A stretch of DNA of 64,000 bases from Streptosporangiales bacterium (GTDB lineage Bacteria > Actinomycetota > Actinomycetes > Streptosporangiales > WHST01), in assembly GCA_009379825.1 (NCBI GenBank), contig WHTA01000004.1, positions 1-64,000 on the forward strand, read 5' to 3'. Of the stretch, positions 51,913 to 60,368 are shown one piece after another; position 1 is the stretch's first letter, and each line of letters opens with the position of its first letter. Below the pieces are notes generated by a model, which saw nothing but the letters and a program-made list of their open reading frames with translations, did no database searches and had not been told where the DNA came from. The translations under genes were made by a program, and so were the position numbers.

Positions 51913-52977
51913 TCAACCGGGGAAGGCGATGGCGCGGGCCGGGTTGGTGACGGTGATCGCGGCGATCCCCGCGTCGTCGATCCCCTTCCGCCGCATCAGC
52001 GGCACCACGTGGTCGAGGATGTGCGCGAACCCCTCACCGCCGTACGTCGTCATGTTCGACTTGTGGCAGATGTCCTGCGACACGAGCACCCGGTCGCCGT
52101 GGCCGTGCGCGACCAGGTCGACGATGTAGTCGACCCGGGTGGCGTCGTTGGGCATGTCGATCGGCGCGAGCGCGTAGTAGCTCGACTCCTGCCCGAACAG
52201 GTCGAACGCGACGTAGCAGCCGCGGTCGGCGATGGCTCTGATGTCCGCGGTGGAGAAGACCGTGCGCTCGATGTGGCTCATGATCACCCGCGCCTGGTCG
52301 ACGCCCTCCGCGGCGACGACGTCCAGCGCCTCGAGCGGTGACCGCGGGTCGCGACCTGGGTGGATCATCAGCGCCGCGCCGGTCTCGCGCTGTGCCGCGC
52401 ACGCGGCACGCAGCACCTTCGCCTCGTCCGCGTGCAACGGATGGCTGAGCCCGATCTCGCCGATCACGCCGGACCGGATCCCCGTGTCGCCGACGCCGGT
52501 GCGTACGTCCGCGACGATCTCCGCGGTGAGCTCGTACTGCGTCGCCGTCGCGACGTCGGCAGGGTGGTAGTCGCGGAAGTAGAAGCCGGCGCCCATCACC
52601 ACGTGCACGCCGCTGCGCCGGGCGATGTCCGCCAGCCCGTGCGGGTCGCGGCCGAGCCCGATGCTGGTGGCGTCCACGATCGTGCCGCCGCCTGCGGCTA
52701 CGTACCTGGCCAGCTCCTCGACCGCCACGTCCCGGTCGAACAGCTGCAGGTCGGCGGAGGTATGGTGCCGCCGCACGTAGTAGTAGTTCTCCAACGTGAT
52801 GGGCGCTTCGTCCAGCGCCCGCTCGGACGCCGTCGCGCGCTTGCTCCGCGGCCGGCGCAGGTCGATGAGCAGGTGCTCGTGCGGCTGGGTGTGGCCGAGC
52901 GCATCTGGGTCGACGTCGCCGAGAACGGTGCGGACGATGGGCTGCGGCACAGGACCATCCCTATGACGGCCGGCCAC
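51913..52977 (-). CDS. Phosphotriesterase-family hydrolase (lactonase-like)
   Basis: A 354-residue metal-dependent hydrolase. The HxH motif is in GHTQPHEHLLID. A Glu in VIGEIGLSHPL takes the place of the carboxylated Lys, as in the Php/PTER branch. Further ligands are probably IHPGRD and IMSHIERT; VLVSQDICHKSNM carries the last Asp. Substrates in this branch are lactones or N-acyl amino acids rather than organophosphates. Converges on the NnaR gene with 8 bases between stops. Confidence 0.85.
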   Translation of the reverse strand: MAGRHRDGPVPQPIVRTVLGDVDPDALGHTQPHEHLLIDLRRPRSKRATASERALDEAPITLENYYYVRRHHTSADLQLFDRDVAVEELARYVAAGGGTIVDATSIGLGRDPHGLADIARRSGVHVVMGAGFYFRDYHPADVATATQYELTAEIVADVRTGVGDTGIRSGVIGEIGLSHPLHADEAKVLRAACAAQRETGAALMIHPGRDPRSPLEALDVVAAEGVDQARVIMSHIERTVFSTADIRAIADRGCYVAFDLFGQESSYYALAPIDMPNDATRVDYIVDLVAHGHGDRVLVSQDICHKSNMTTYGGEGFAHILDHVVPLMRRKGIDDAGIAAITVTNPARAIAFPG

Positions 52978-53014
52978 CTGTGGTCAAGATCCGCGTACCG
53001 TGAGGCCGGTGAAG

Positions 53015-54175
53015 ATGGCGGTACCCGAGGGTTCGCCGTACGGGCTCGACAACCTGCCGTACGGCGTGTTCGCGCCGCCTGGCGGCGCGCCGCGGGTGGG
53101 CGTACGGGTCGCGGACTCGGTGGTCGACCTCGCGGCCACGCTCGGCGACGACGTCTTCGCGCAGCCGTCGCTGAACCCGTTCCTGGCGCAGGGCAGGGCG
53201 CGCTGGCTGGAGGTGCGGCGACGCGTCACCGACCTGGTCGCCGGCGAGCTGCCCGGCGGCGCGGTGCACCCGGTGGCCGGCGTGACGCTCCAGCTGCCGT
53301 TCGAGGTGGCCGACTTCGTGGACTTCTACGCCTCCGAGCACCACGCCGCCAACCTCGGCCGGCTGTTCCGCCCGGACTCCCCGCCGCTGCTGCCGAACTG
53401 GAAGCACCTGCCGGTCGGCTACCACGGCCGGGCCGGCACCGTCGTCGTCTCCGGCACGGACATCGCCAGGCCGTCCGGGCAGTGCAAGGCGCCGGACGAG
53501 AACGCGCCCAGCTACGGCCCGAGCCGGCGGCTGGACGTCGAGGCGGAGCTCGGCTTCGTCGTCGGCGTCGGTTCGTCGCTCGGCACCCCCGTCCGCTGCG
53601 CCGACTTCGCCGAGCACGTGTTCGGGGCGGTGCTGGTCAACGACTGGTCCGCGCGCGACATCCAGGCCTGGGAGTACGTGCCGCTCGGCCCGTTCCTCGG
53701 CAAGAGCTTCGCCACCTCGATCTCGCCTTGGGTGGTGCCGCTCGACGCGCTGGCCGCCGCCAGGATCGCGCGGCCGCCGCAGCAGCCGGAGCCGCTGCCG
53801 TACCTGCGTGAGGATCCGTGGGGTCTGGACGTCGACTTCCTGGTCGAGTGGAACGGCACGCAGGTCAGCCGGCCGCCGTACCGCGAGATGTACTGGTCGC
53901 CTGCTCAGATGCTCGCGCACCTGACGGTGGGCGGCGCGTCCACCCGAACCGGCGACCTGTACGCGTCCGGCACGGTCTCGGGTGCGCGGCGTGACCAGGC
54001 CGGTGCGTTCGTCGAGCTCACCTGGGGTGGCACGGAGCCGGTGACGGTCGCCGGCGAGCGGCGTACGTTCCTCGAGGACGGCGACGAGGTGGTCATCTCC
54101 GCCACCGCGCCTGCGGCCGGCGGTGGCCGGCTCGGGCTCGGCGAAGTACGTGGCCGGATCGTCCCCGCACGATAG
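53015..54175 (+). CDS. fahA: Fumarylacetoacetase
   Basis: A 386-residue FAH-family enzyme. The N-terminal domain reads YGLDNLPYGVFAPPGGAPRVG. The catalytic His is in VGYHGRAGTVVVSG, and the metal/active site in VFGAVLVNDWSARDIQAWEY and LGKSFATSISPWVV. It hydrolyses fumarylacetoacetate to fumarate and acetoacetate, the last step of tyrosine/homogentisate breakdown. No other homogentisate gene is in the window. ATG 53015 is chosen; GTG at 53009 or 53000 are in frame. Divergent from the phosphotriesterase gene with under 40 bases between. Confidence 0.92.
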   Translation: MAVPEGSPYGLDNLPYGVFAPPGGAPRVGVRVADSVVDLAATLGDDVFAQPSLNPFLAQGRARWLEVRRRVTDLVAGELPGGAVHPVAGVTLQLPFEVADFVDFYASEHHAANLGRLFRPDSPPLLPNWKHLPVGYHGRAGTVVVSGTDIARPSGQCKAPDENAPSYGPSRRLDVEAELGFVVGVGSSLGTPVRCADFAEHVFGAVLVNDWSARDIQAWEYVPLGPFLGKSFATSISPWVVPLDALAAARIARPPQQPEPLPYLREDPWGLDVDFLVEWNGTQVSRPPYREMYWSPAQMLAHLTVGGASTRTGDLYASGTVSGARRDQAGAFVELTWGGTEPVTVAGERRTFLEDGDEVVISATAPAAGGGRLGLGEVRGRIVPAR

Positions 54176-54185
54176 CCTGCCCCAC

Positions 54186-55208
54186 ATGGCCACCGGCGAC
54201 CTTGACACGGCGACGCTGCGCGACTTCCTGGCCGACCGCCGGCCGGAGCTGGCCGACGGGCCGCTCACCGCCGAGCTGATCACCGGGGGCAAGTCCAACC
54301 TGACGTACGTCGTCACCGACGGCAGCCGGCGCTGGATCCTGCGGCGGCCACCGCTCGGGCACGTGCTCGCCACCGCGCACGACATGGCCCGCGAGTACCG
54401 GGTGCTCGCCGCCCTTGCCGGCACCGCCGTACCGGTACCCGAGGTGCTGCTGCTCAACGACGACGCGGAGCCGCTCGGTGCGCCGTTCTACCTGATGAGC
54501 GAGGTGCGCGGCACCGTATACCGCAGTGCAGCGGAGACCGACCAGCTCGGCGCCGAGCGTGCCAGGGCGCTGTCGTTCCAGCTCGTCGACGTGCTCGCCG
54601 ACCTGCACGTCATCGACCCTGCGAGCGTGGGGCTGGCCGACTTCGGCCGGCCGGACGGTTTCCTCGAACGGCAGGTGCGGCGGTGGCGCATGCAGCTGGA
54701 CGCGTCGCGCAGCCGGGAGCTGCCCGAGCTGGACGAGCTGCACGGCCTGCTCGCCGGGTCGGTGCCGGCCACCGGGCGGCACTCGATCGTGCACGGCGAC
54801 TACCGGCTGGACAACACCATCGTGGACGACGAGGACCGGATCGCCGCGGTCGTCGACTGGGAGATGGCCACGCTCGGTGACCCGCTCGCCGACCTCGGCC
54901 TGCTGTGCGTCTACTGGGACGCCTACGAGGAGGTGCCGCACAGTCCGCTGCAGGGCGGCATCACCAGGGAGGCTGGCTTCCCCGCTGCGCACGAGCTGGT
55001 GGATCGGTACGCCGTACGCAGCGGCGCCGACCTCGCCGACTGGCCCTGGTACCTGGCGTTCGGGCACTTCAAGCTCGCGGTGATCGCCGAGGGCATCCAC
55101 TACCGCGACCTGCAGGGCAAGACCGTAGGCGCCGGGTTCGACCGGATGGGCGATGCGGTGCTACCGCTCGCCAGGTACGGGCTCACCGCGCTCACCGCTA
55201 CGCCGTAG
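54186..55208 (+). CDS. Phosphotransferase family protein (APH, ACAD10/11-type)
   Basis: A 340-residue kinase-fold protein. It shows the nucleotide region ITGGKSNLTYVV with RRWILRRPP, the catalytic loop HSIVHGDYRLDNTIVD and the metal-binding VVDWEMATLGDPLADLG. This subgroup is fused to or paired with acyl-CoA dehydrogenases (human ACAD10/11) and phosphorylates 4-hydroxyacyl-CoA so that the hydroxyl can be removed. The next gene, 10 bases on, is an acyl-CoA dehydrogenase, which supports that role. Confidence 0.85.
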   Translation: MATGDLDTATLRDFLADRRPELADGPLTAELITGGKSNLTYVVTDGSRRWILRRPPLGHVLATAHDMAREYRVLAALAGTAVPVPEVLLLNDDAEPLGAPFYLMSEVRGTVYRSAAETDQLGAERARALSFQLVDVLADLHVIDPASVGLADFGRPDGFLERQVRRWRMQLDASRSRELPELDELHGLLAGSVPATGRHSIVHGDYRLDNTIVDDEDRIAAVVDWEMATLGDPLADLGLLCVYWDAYEEVPHSPLQGGITREAGFPAAHELVDRYAVRSGADLADWPWYLAFGHFKLAVIAEGIHYRDLQGKTVGAGFDRMGDAVLPLARYGLTALTATP

Positions 55209-55218
55209 GAGGCACCGG

Positions 55219-56439
55219 ATGGACTTCGGGTACGACGACCGTACCGAGGAGCTGCGCGGCAAGCTCGAAGCGTTCATGACCGAACGCGTCTATCCGGCCG
55301 AGTCGGTCTTCGCCGAACAGGTGGCTGCCGCGGGTGACAGGTGGCGGCGCCCGCCGGTCGTCGAGGAGCTGAAGGCCGAGGCCCGCAGCCGCGGGCTGTG
55401 GAACCTTTTCTACCCCGGCCCCGAGGGCGCCGGGCTCACCAGCCTGCAGTACGCGCCGCTGGCGGAGATCACCGGCCGCAGTCCGCACCTCGCGCCCGAG
55501 GCGCTCAACTGCAGTGCCCCGGACACCGGCAACATGGAGCTGCTGCACGACTTCGGCTCGGCGGAGCAGCAGGAGAAGTGGCTCGCCCCGCTGCTTGCCG
55601 GCGAGATCCGGTCCGCGTTCTGCATGACCGAGCCGGACGTCGCCTCGTCGGACGCGACCAACATCGCCAGCACGATCGAGCGCGACGGCGGCGAGTACGT
55701 CGTCACCGGGCACAAGTGGTGGTCGACGGGCGCGATGGCGCCGGACTGCCAGGTGTTCATCGTGATGGGCCGCACCGACCCGGACGCGGAGAAGCACCGG
55801 CAGCAGAGCATGGTGCTCGTGCCACGCGACACCGCGGGCGTGAACGTCGTACGCGGCATGGAGGTGTTCGGCTACGACGACGGCCCGCACGGCGGGCACG
55901 CGGAGATCGTGTTCGACCGTGCCAGGGTGCCGGCCGCCAACCTGATCGGCGGCGAGGGTGACGGGTTCGCCGTCGCGCAGGCGCGCCTCGGGCCCGGCCG
56001 CATCCACCACTGCATGCGCGCGCTCGGCATGGCCGAGCGCGCCGTCGAGCTGATGTGCCTGCGGGTCACCTCGCGCAAGGCGTTCGGCCGGCCGCTGGCC
56101 GACCAGGGGGTCGTGCAGGAGTGGATCGCCGAGGCCAGGGTGCGGATCGAACAGCTGCGGCTGCTGGTGCTGAAGACCGCGTGGCTGATGGACACCGTGG
56201 GCAACAAGGGCGCGCACACGGAGATCCAGGCAATCAAGATCGCCACCCCTTCGGCCGTGGAGTGGGTGCTCGACAAGGCGATCCAGGCGCACGGCGCCGG
56301 CGGCCTGTCGCAGGACTTCCTGCTCGCGCAGCTGTGGGCGGGCGTACGTACGCTCCGCATCGTGGACGGCCCGGACGAGGTGCACCGGCGGTCGCTCGCC
56401 CGCAGGGAGCTGCGCAAGTACGCGCAGGAGTCGCGATGA
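55219..56439 (+). CDS. Acyl-CoA dehydrogenase (ACAD11-like)
   Basis: A 406-residue flavoprotein. It has FCMTEPDVASSDATN and YVVTGHKWWSTGAM for FAD binding, IHHCMRALGMAERAVELM, and QAHGAGGLSQDFLLAQLWAG plus the closing DGPDEVHRRSLARREL. The EVH ending is typical of ACAD10/11-type enzymes. It should act with the upstream kinase in 4-hydroxyacid breakdown. ATG 55219 follows TAGGAGG. Overlaps the next gene by ATGA. Confidence 0.9.
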   Translation: MDFGYDDRTEELRGKLEAFMTERVYPAESVFAEQVAAAGDRWRRPPVVEELKAEARSRGLWNLFYPGPEGAGLTSLQYAPLAEITGRSPHLAPEALNCSAPDTGNMELLHDFGSAEQQEKWLAPLLAGEIRSAFCMTEPDVASSDATNIASTIERDGGEYVVTGHKWWSTGAMAPDCQVFIVMGRTDPDAEKHRQQSMVLVPRDTAGVNVVRGMEVFGYDDGPHGGHAEIVFDRARVPAANLIGGEGDGFAVAQARLGPGRIHHCMRALGMAERAVELMCLRVTSRKAFGRPLADQGVVQEWIAEARVRIEQLRLLVLKTAWLMDTVGNKGAHTEIQAIKIATPSAVEWVLDKAIQAHGAGGLSQDFLLAQLWAGVRTLRIVDGPDEVHRRSLARRELRKYAQESR

Positions 56440-57611
56440 CCGAGGAAGAGGTGCTGGCCAGGGTCGACGCCTTCCTCGCCGAGCACCCACCGAACGGCAC
56501 CGAGCCGCTCCCCTTCCTGCGCGCACGCTTCGACGCCGGCCTGGCGTGGGTGCACTACCCCGTCGGGCTGGGTGGCCTCGGTGCGCCGCGGTCCTGGCAG
56601 GCGCAGGTGGACGCGCGGTTCACTGCGGCCGGTGCGCCGTCCAACCGGCCGGAGCGCAACGTCATCGGGCTCGGCATGGCCGCGCCGACGATCGCCGCGC
56701 ACGGTACGGAGGAGCAGCAGGCGCGCTGGCTGCGCCCGTTGTGGACCGGCGAGGAGGTGTGGTGCCAGCTGTTCAGCGAGCCGGGTGCCGGTTCCGACCT
56801 GGCCGCGCTCGCCACCCGCGCCGCCCGCGACGGTGACGGCTGGGTCGTCGACGGGCAGAAGGTCTGGACGTCCTCCGCCCACTTCGCCCGGTGGGCGCTG
56901 CTCGTCGCCCGTACCGACCCGGACGTACCGAAGCACCAGGGCATCACGTACTTCGTCTGCGACATGACGGCGCCAGGGGTGGAGGTGCGCCCGCTGCGGC
57001 AGGCGACCGGTGAGGCCGAGTTCAACGAGGTGTTCCTCACCGGCGTCCGGATCCCCGACGCGCAGCGGCTCGGCGACATCGGTGCCGGCTGGCAGATCGC
57101 CCGTACGACGCTGATGAACGAACGGATCGCGATCGGCGGCGTGCGCGAGCGGGAGCAGGGCATGATCGGCCGGCTCACCGAGACCTGGCGCAACCGGCCG
57201 GAGCTGCGCAGCCGCGCGCTGCACGACCAGGTGCTGCAGTGCTGGGTGGCCGCGGAGGTCTCCAGGCTTGCCGGGGAGCGGCTGCGCAGGCAGCTGGCCG
57301 CCGGCGCACCCGGCCCTGAGGGCTCGGCGGCGAAGCTCGTGCTCGCGGAGCTGAACCAGCAGATCTCGAGCGTCGAGCTGGAGCTGCTCGGCGAGGAGGG
57401 CCTGCGCTACGACGAGTGGACCATGGGCCGGCCGGACCGCCTCGACTTCACCGCGCGCACCCCCGGCTACCGCTACCTGCGCGCGAGGGGCAACTCGATC
57501 GAAGGCGGCACTTCGGAGATCCTCCGCAACGTGGTCGCGGAGCGGGTGCTCGGCCTACCCACCGAGCCACGGGTCGACACCGACCGCGCGTGGAAGGACC
57601 TGCCCCGATGA
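56436..57611 (+). CDS. Acyl-CoA dehydrogenase
   Basis: A 391-residue protein of the FadE17/FadE-like actinobacterial subgroup: WCQLFSEPGAGSDLAAL and WVVDGQKVWTSSAH bind FAD. YLRARGNSIEGGTSEILRN marks the C-terminal contact. Such proteins often form heteromers with a shorter paralogue, as may happen here with the product of 57718. Overlaps its neighbours by four bases at the 5' end. Confidence 0.9.
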   Translation: MTEEEVLARVDAFLAEHPPNGTEPLPFLRARFDAGLAWVHYPVGLGGLGAPRSWQAQVDARFTAAGAPSNRPERNVIGLGMAAPTIAAHGTEEQQARWLRPLWTGEEVWCQLFSEPGAGSDLAALATRAARDGDGWVVDGQKVWTSSAHFARWALLVARTDPDVPKHQGITYFVCDMTAPGVEVRPLRQATGEAEFNEVFLTGVRIPDAQRLGDIGAGWQIARTTLMNERIAIGGVREREQGMIGRLTETWRNRPELRSRALHDQVLQCWVAAEVSRLAGERLRRQLAAGAPGPEGSAAKLVLAELNQQISSVELELLGEEGLRYDEWTMGRPDRLDFTARTPGYRYLRARGNSIEGGTSEILRNVVAERVLGLPTEPRVDTDRAWKDLPR

Positions 57612-57721
57612 CAGTGCACCCCGTCGACCTTCCCCGCTCCGCTCCTCGCTCACTCGCGCTGATCGCGTCGCTTGCGCGGCACATGCTCGCTACGATGCTC
57701 ACGGGGAAGGTCTCCTCATGA
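57608..57721 (+). CDS. 37-residue ORF bridging two acyl-CoA dehydrogenase genes
   Basis: ATG 57608 overlaps the upstream stop (ATGA) and TGA 57719-57721 overlaps the next ATG, so a ribosome could pass through all three genes without a gap. The product (start MTVHPVDLPRSAPRSL) has a hydrophobic, helical middle. No family is known. It may be a real microprotein, a coupling leader, or chance in a high-GC gap. Confidence 0.35.
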   Translation: MTVHPVDLPRSAPRSLALIASLARHMLATMLTGKVSS

Positions 57722-58830
57722 CCGATCCGTGCGCCCGGCTGCGCTACACAGCCGACGAGGACGCGCTGCGCGCGAGCGTGCGTACGTTGCTCGCCGAGCG
57801 CAGCCCGCACGACGCCGTGCTCGCCCGGCTGGAGGCCGACGAGCCGTACGACGTCGAGCTCTGGCGGGCACTGGCGCGGCAGGTCGGCGTCGGCGGGCTG
57901 CCCATCCCCGAGTCGTACGGTGGCGCCGGCGCTGGCTGGTGCGAGTCCGCCGTGGTGGCGGAGGAGCTCGGCGCCTGCGTGGCACCGACGCCGTTCCTCG
58001 GCAGCGCCGTGCTCGCGACGGCGGCACTGCTCGACCTGGACGGACCGGCCGAGCTGCTCGGCGCGCTCGCGTCCGGCGACCGGGTCGCGACGCTGGCGGT
58101 GCCGGCGGGCACGATGCCGGACGCAGCGTTCCCCGGCTCCGTGCGTGCGCGTACCGGTCCCGTGCTCGACGGCCAGATGTCCTCGGTCGTCGACGTGCCG
58201 ACGGCCGACGTCGTGCTGGTGCCGGCGACCGGCGTCGACGGGCCCGCCCTGTACGCGGTCGACGCCGCGGCCGTCGGTGCCGAGCGGGTGGTCTCGCTCG
58301 ACCTCACCCGGCCGCTGACCGACCTGACGCTCACCGGGGCACCGGCCCGGCTGCTCGCGGCCGGCGGTGCCGCGGAGCGCGCGGTGTCCGCGGCGACCGC
58401 CGCGGGCGCGGCGGTGCTCGCCTCCGAGCAGGTCGGGTTGGCCCAGCGCTGCGTGGACGCGACGGTCGAGTACGCCAAGCAGCGGATGCAGTTCGGCCGC
58501 CCGGTGGGCTCCTTCCAGGCGGTCAAGCACCGGCTGGCGGACGTCTGGGTCGCGGTGACGCAGGCCAGGGCGGCGGCCCGCTACGCCGCCGCGTGCTGCG
58601 CGGCCGGCGACCCGGACACGGCGACGGCCGTCGCGCTGGCCCGGTCGTACTGCTCGGAGACGGCCGTGACGGCGGCGGAGGAGTGCCTGCAGCTGCACGG
58701 CGGGATCGGCTTCACCTGGGAGCACCCGGCCCACCTCTGGCTGAAGCGCGCCAAGGCCGACGCGCTGCTCCTCGGCGCCCCGCACCTGCATCGTACGGCC
58801 CTCGCCTCGCTGATCGACCTACCCGGGTAA
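57718..58830 (+). CDS. Acyl-CoA dehydrogenase, short divergent partner
   Basis: A 370-residue protein with a normal N-terminal helical domain (LPIPESYGGAGAGWCESAVV) and C-terminal domain (VEYAKQRMQFGRPVGSFQAVKHRLADVW, LQLHGGIGFTWEHPAHLWLKRA). The central FAD-contacting motifs are weak. In actinobacterial steroid/fatty-acid operons such shorter chains pair with a second chain that completes the FAD site (alpha2beta2 dehydrogenases). The product of 56436 is the likely partner. Confidence 0.88.
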   Translation: MTDPCARLRYTADEDALRASVRTLLAERSPHDAVLARLEADEPYDVELWRALARQVGVGGLPIPESYGGAGAGWCESAVVAEELGACVAPTPFLGSAVLATAALLDLDGPAELLGALASGDRVATLAVPAGTMPDAAFPGSVRARTGPVLDGQMSSVVDVPTADVVLVPATGVDGPALYAVDAAAVGAERVVSLDLTRPLTDLTLTGAPARLLAAGGAAERAVSAATAAGAAVLASEQVGLAQRCVDATVEYAKQRMQFGRPVGSFQAVKHRLADVWVAVTQARAAARYAAACCAAGDPDTATAVALARSYCSETAVTAAEECLQLHGGIGFTWEHPAHLWLKRAKADALLLGAPHLHRTALASLIDLPG

Positions 58831-58844
58831 GGAGCTCGCCACCC

Positions 58845-59600
58845 ATGCCTGACGGTCAACGTCGCGTCGCCATCGTCACCGGTGCCAGCCGTGGCATCGG
58901 CCTGAGCATCGCGCGCACCCTCGTCGAGCGCGGGTACCGCGTCTGCATCACCGGGCGCAACGCCGGGCCGCTGGACGAGGCGGTCGCGTCGCTCGGCGGC
59001 GCGGAGCACGCGCTCGGGGTGCCGGGCAAGGCACACGACCCGGCGCACCAGGACGCCACGGTCGACGCGGTGCTCGGGGCGTTCGGCCGCATCGACGTCC
59101 TGGTCAACAATGCGGGCATCAACCCGGTGTACGGCCCGATGCTGGAGCTCGACCTGGACGCGGCGCGGAAGATCCTCGAGGTGAACGTGCTCGCGGCCAT
59201 CGGTTGGACGCAGCGCGTCCACAAGGCGTCGCTCGCCGAACGCGGCGGCGCGGTCGTGAACATCGCCTCCGCCGGTGGGATGCGGGCCGCGCCCGGCATC
59301 GGGTTCTACGGCACGACGAAGGCGGCGCTGATACACGTGACGATGGAGCTTGCGGTGGAGCTGGCGCCGAAGGTGCGGGTGAACGCCGTCGCCCCCGCGG
59401 TGGTGAAGACCAAGTTCGCGACCGCGTTGTACGAGGGCAGGGAGGAACAGCTCGTCGCTGGCTACCCGATGGCCAGGCTCGGCGTGCCCGAGGACGTGGC
59501 CGGTGCCGTCGCTTTCCTCGCCTCGGACGAGGCCGCCTGGATCACCGGCCAGACCCTCGTCATCGACGGCGGCGCCACCCTGACCGGCGACGTCGTCTGA
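58845..59600 (+). CDS. SDR-family oxidoreductase
   Basis: A 251-residue classical short-chain dehydrogenase. Nucleotide motif TGASRGIG, then NNAG, catalytic Ser in NIASAGG, and YGTTKAA with Tyr and Lys. The C-terminus WITGQTLVIDGG is the usual ending. Probably oxidises a 3-hydroxyacyl-CoA or similar alcohol in the pathway of the preceding dehydrogenases. Starts 14 bases after them with AAGGAG. The next 130 bases hold no gene. Confidence 0.9.
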   Translation: MPDGQRRVAIVTGASRGIGLSIARTLVERGYRVCITGRNAGPLDEAVASLGGAEHALGVPGKAHDPAHQDATVDAVLGAFGRIDVLVNNAGINPVYGPMLELDLDAARKILEVNVLAAIGWTQRVHKASLAERGGAVVNIASAGGMRAAPGIGFYGTTKAALIHVTMELAVELAPKVRVNAVAPAVVKTKFATALYEGREEQLVAGYPMARLGVPEDVAGAVAFLASDEAAWITGQTLVIDGGATLTGDVV

Positions 59601-59732
59601 CCCCCGCTCAGTCCTGGTCGAGGCGCGCGGCCGCGGTGACCAGGCGAGCCTGATGGCTTCGGTGGACAGGTCACCGCGGTGAGCCCCTCGTTGAGCAGCC
59701 GGAGGAAAATCCAGGTTCGACGTCGGTCGGCC

Positions 59733-60368
59733 TCAGAACAGCTTCGTGATGATCTGCGCAAGCGCGTCCGTCACGTGGTGGTGCGCGACGGCCTTGGCGC
59801 GTTCGGCGTCGCGCTGCCGAAGCGCGTCGACGAGCTCGCCGTGCTGCCTGGACGACTCGGCCAGCTCCTCCTGCGAGTACATGGCCGCGACCTGGCGGTT
59901 GAAGTAGTAGAGCTGGTTCTGCTCGACCTGGTTGCGCAGCCTGCTGTTGCCGGATGCCTGCACGATCAGGCCGTGGAAGCGGTTGTTGATCTCGACGCGC
60001 TCGTCCCGCGCGACGGTGTGGAACCTGGTGGCCGCCGGCTCGATCTCGTCGATGCCGGCCATCAGCTCCTCGGTCATCCGCTGGCACGCCAGCGCGGCCG
60101 CCTCACCTTCGAGCGCGGCGCGCACCTCGTAGATCTCGCGCACCTCGTCGGCGGAGAACTCGTAGACCACCCAGCGACGCCGTTGCGAGACGACCATGCC
60201 GTCGGTCGCCAACCGCTGCAGGCTCTCGCGGACGGGCGTGCGCGAGACCTTCAACCGTTCCGCGACGTCGGCCTCGACGATCGGCTGGTTCGGCCGGAGC
60301 ACTCCGGTGACGATCTCGTGCCGCAGCTGTTGGTACACCTGCGTCACCAGACGGTCCATCGTCGGCAT
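59733..60368 (-). CDS. GntR-family regulator, FCD subfamily
   Basis: A 211-residue regulator. Winged HTH at about 10-70 (LRHEIVTGVLRPNQPIVEADV, LKVSRTPVRESLQRLATDG), FCD domain after it (REIYEVRAALEGEAAALA, INNRFHGLIVQASGNSRL). Last gene of the reverse operon; its ATG overlaps the stop of the ThDP enzyme gene by one base (TGATG). It probably controls the operon through the palindrome at 63277-63294. Confidence 0.87.
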   Translation of the reverse strand: MPTMDRLVTQVYQQLRHEIVTGVLRPNQPIVEADVAERLKVSRTPVRESLQRLATDGMVVSQRRRWVVYEFSADEVREIYEVRAALEGEAAALACQRMTEELMAGIDEIEPAATRFHTVARDERVEINNRFHGLIVQASGNSRLRNQVEQNQLYYFNRQVAAMYSQEELAESSRQHGELVDALRQRDAERAKAVAHHHVTDALAQIITKLF

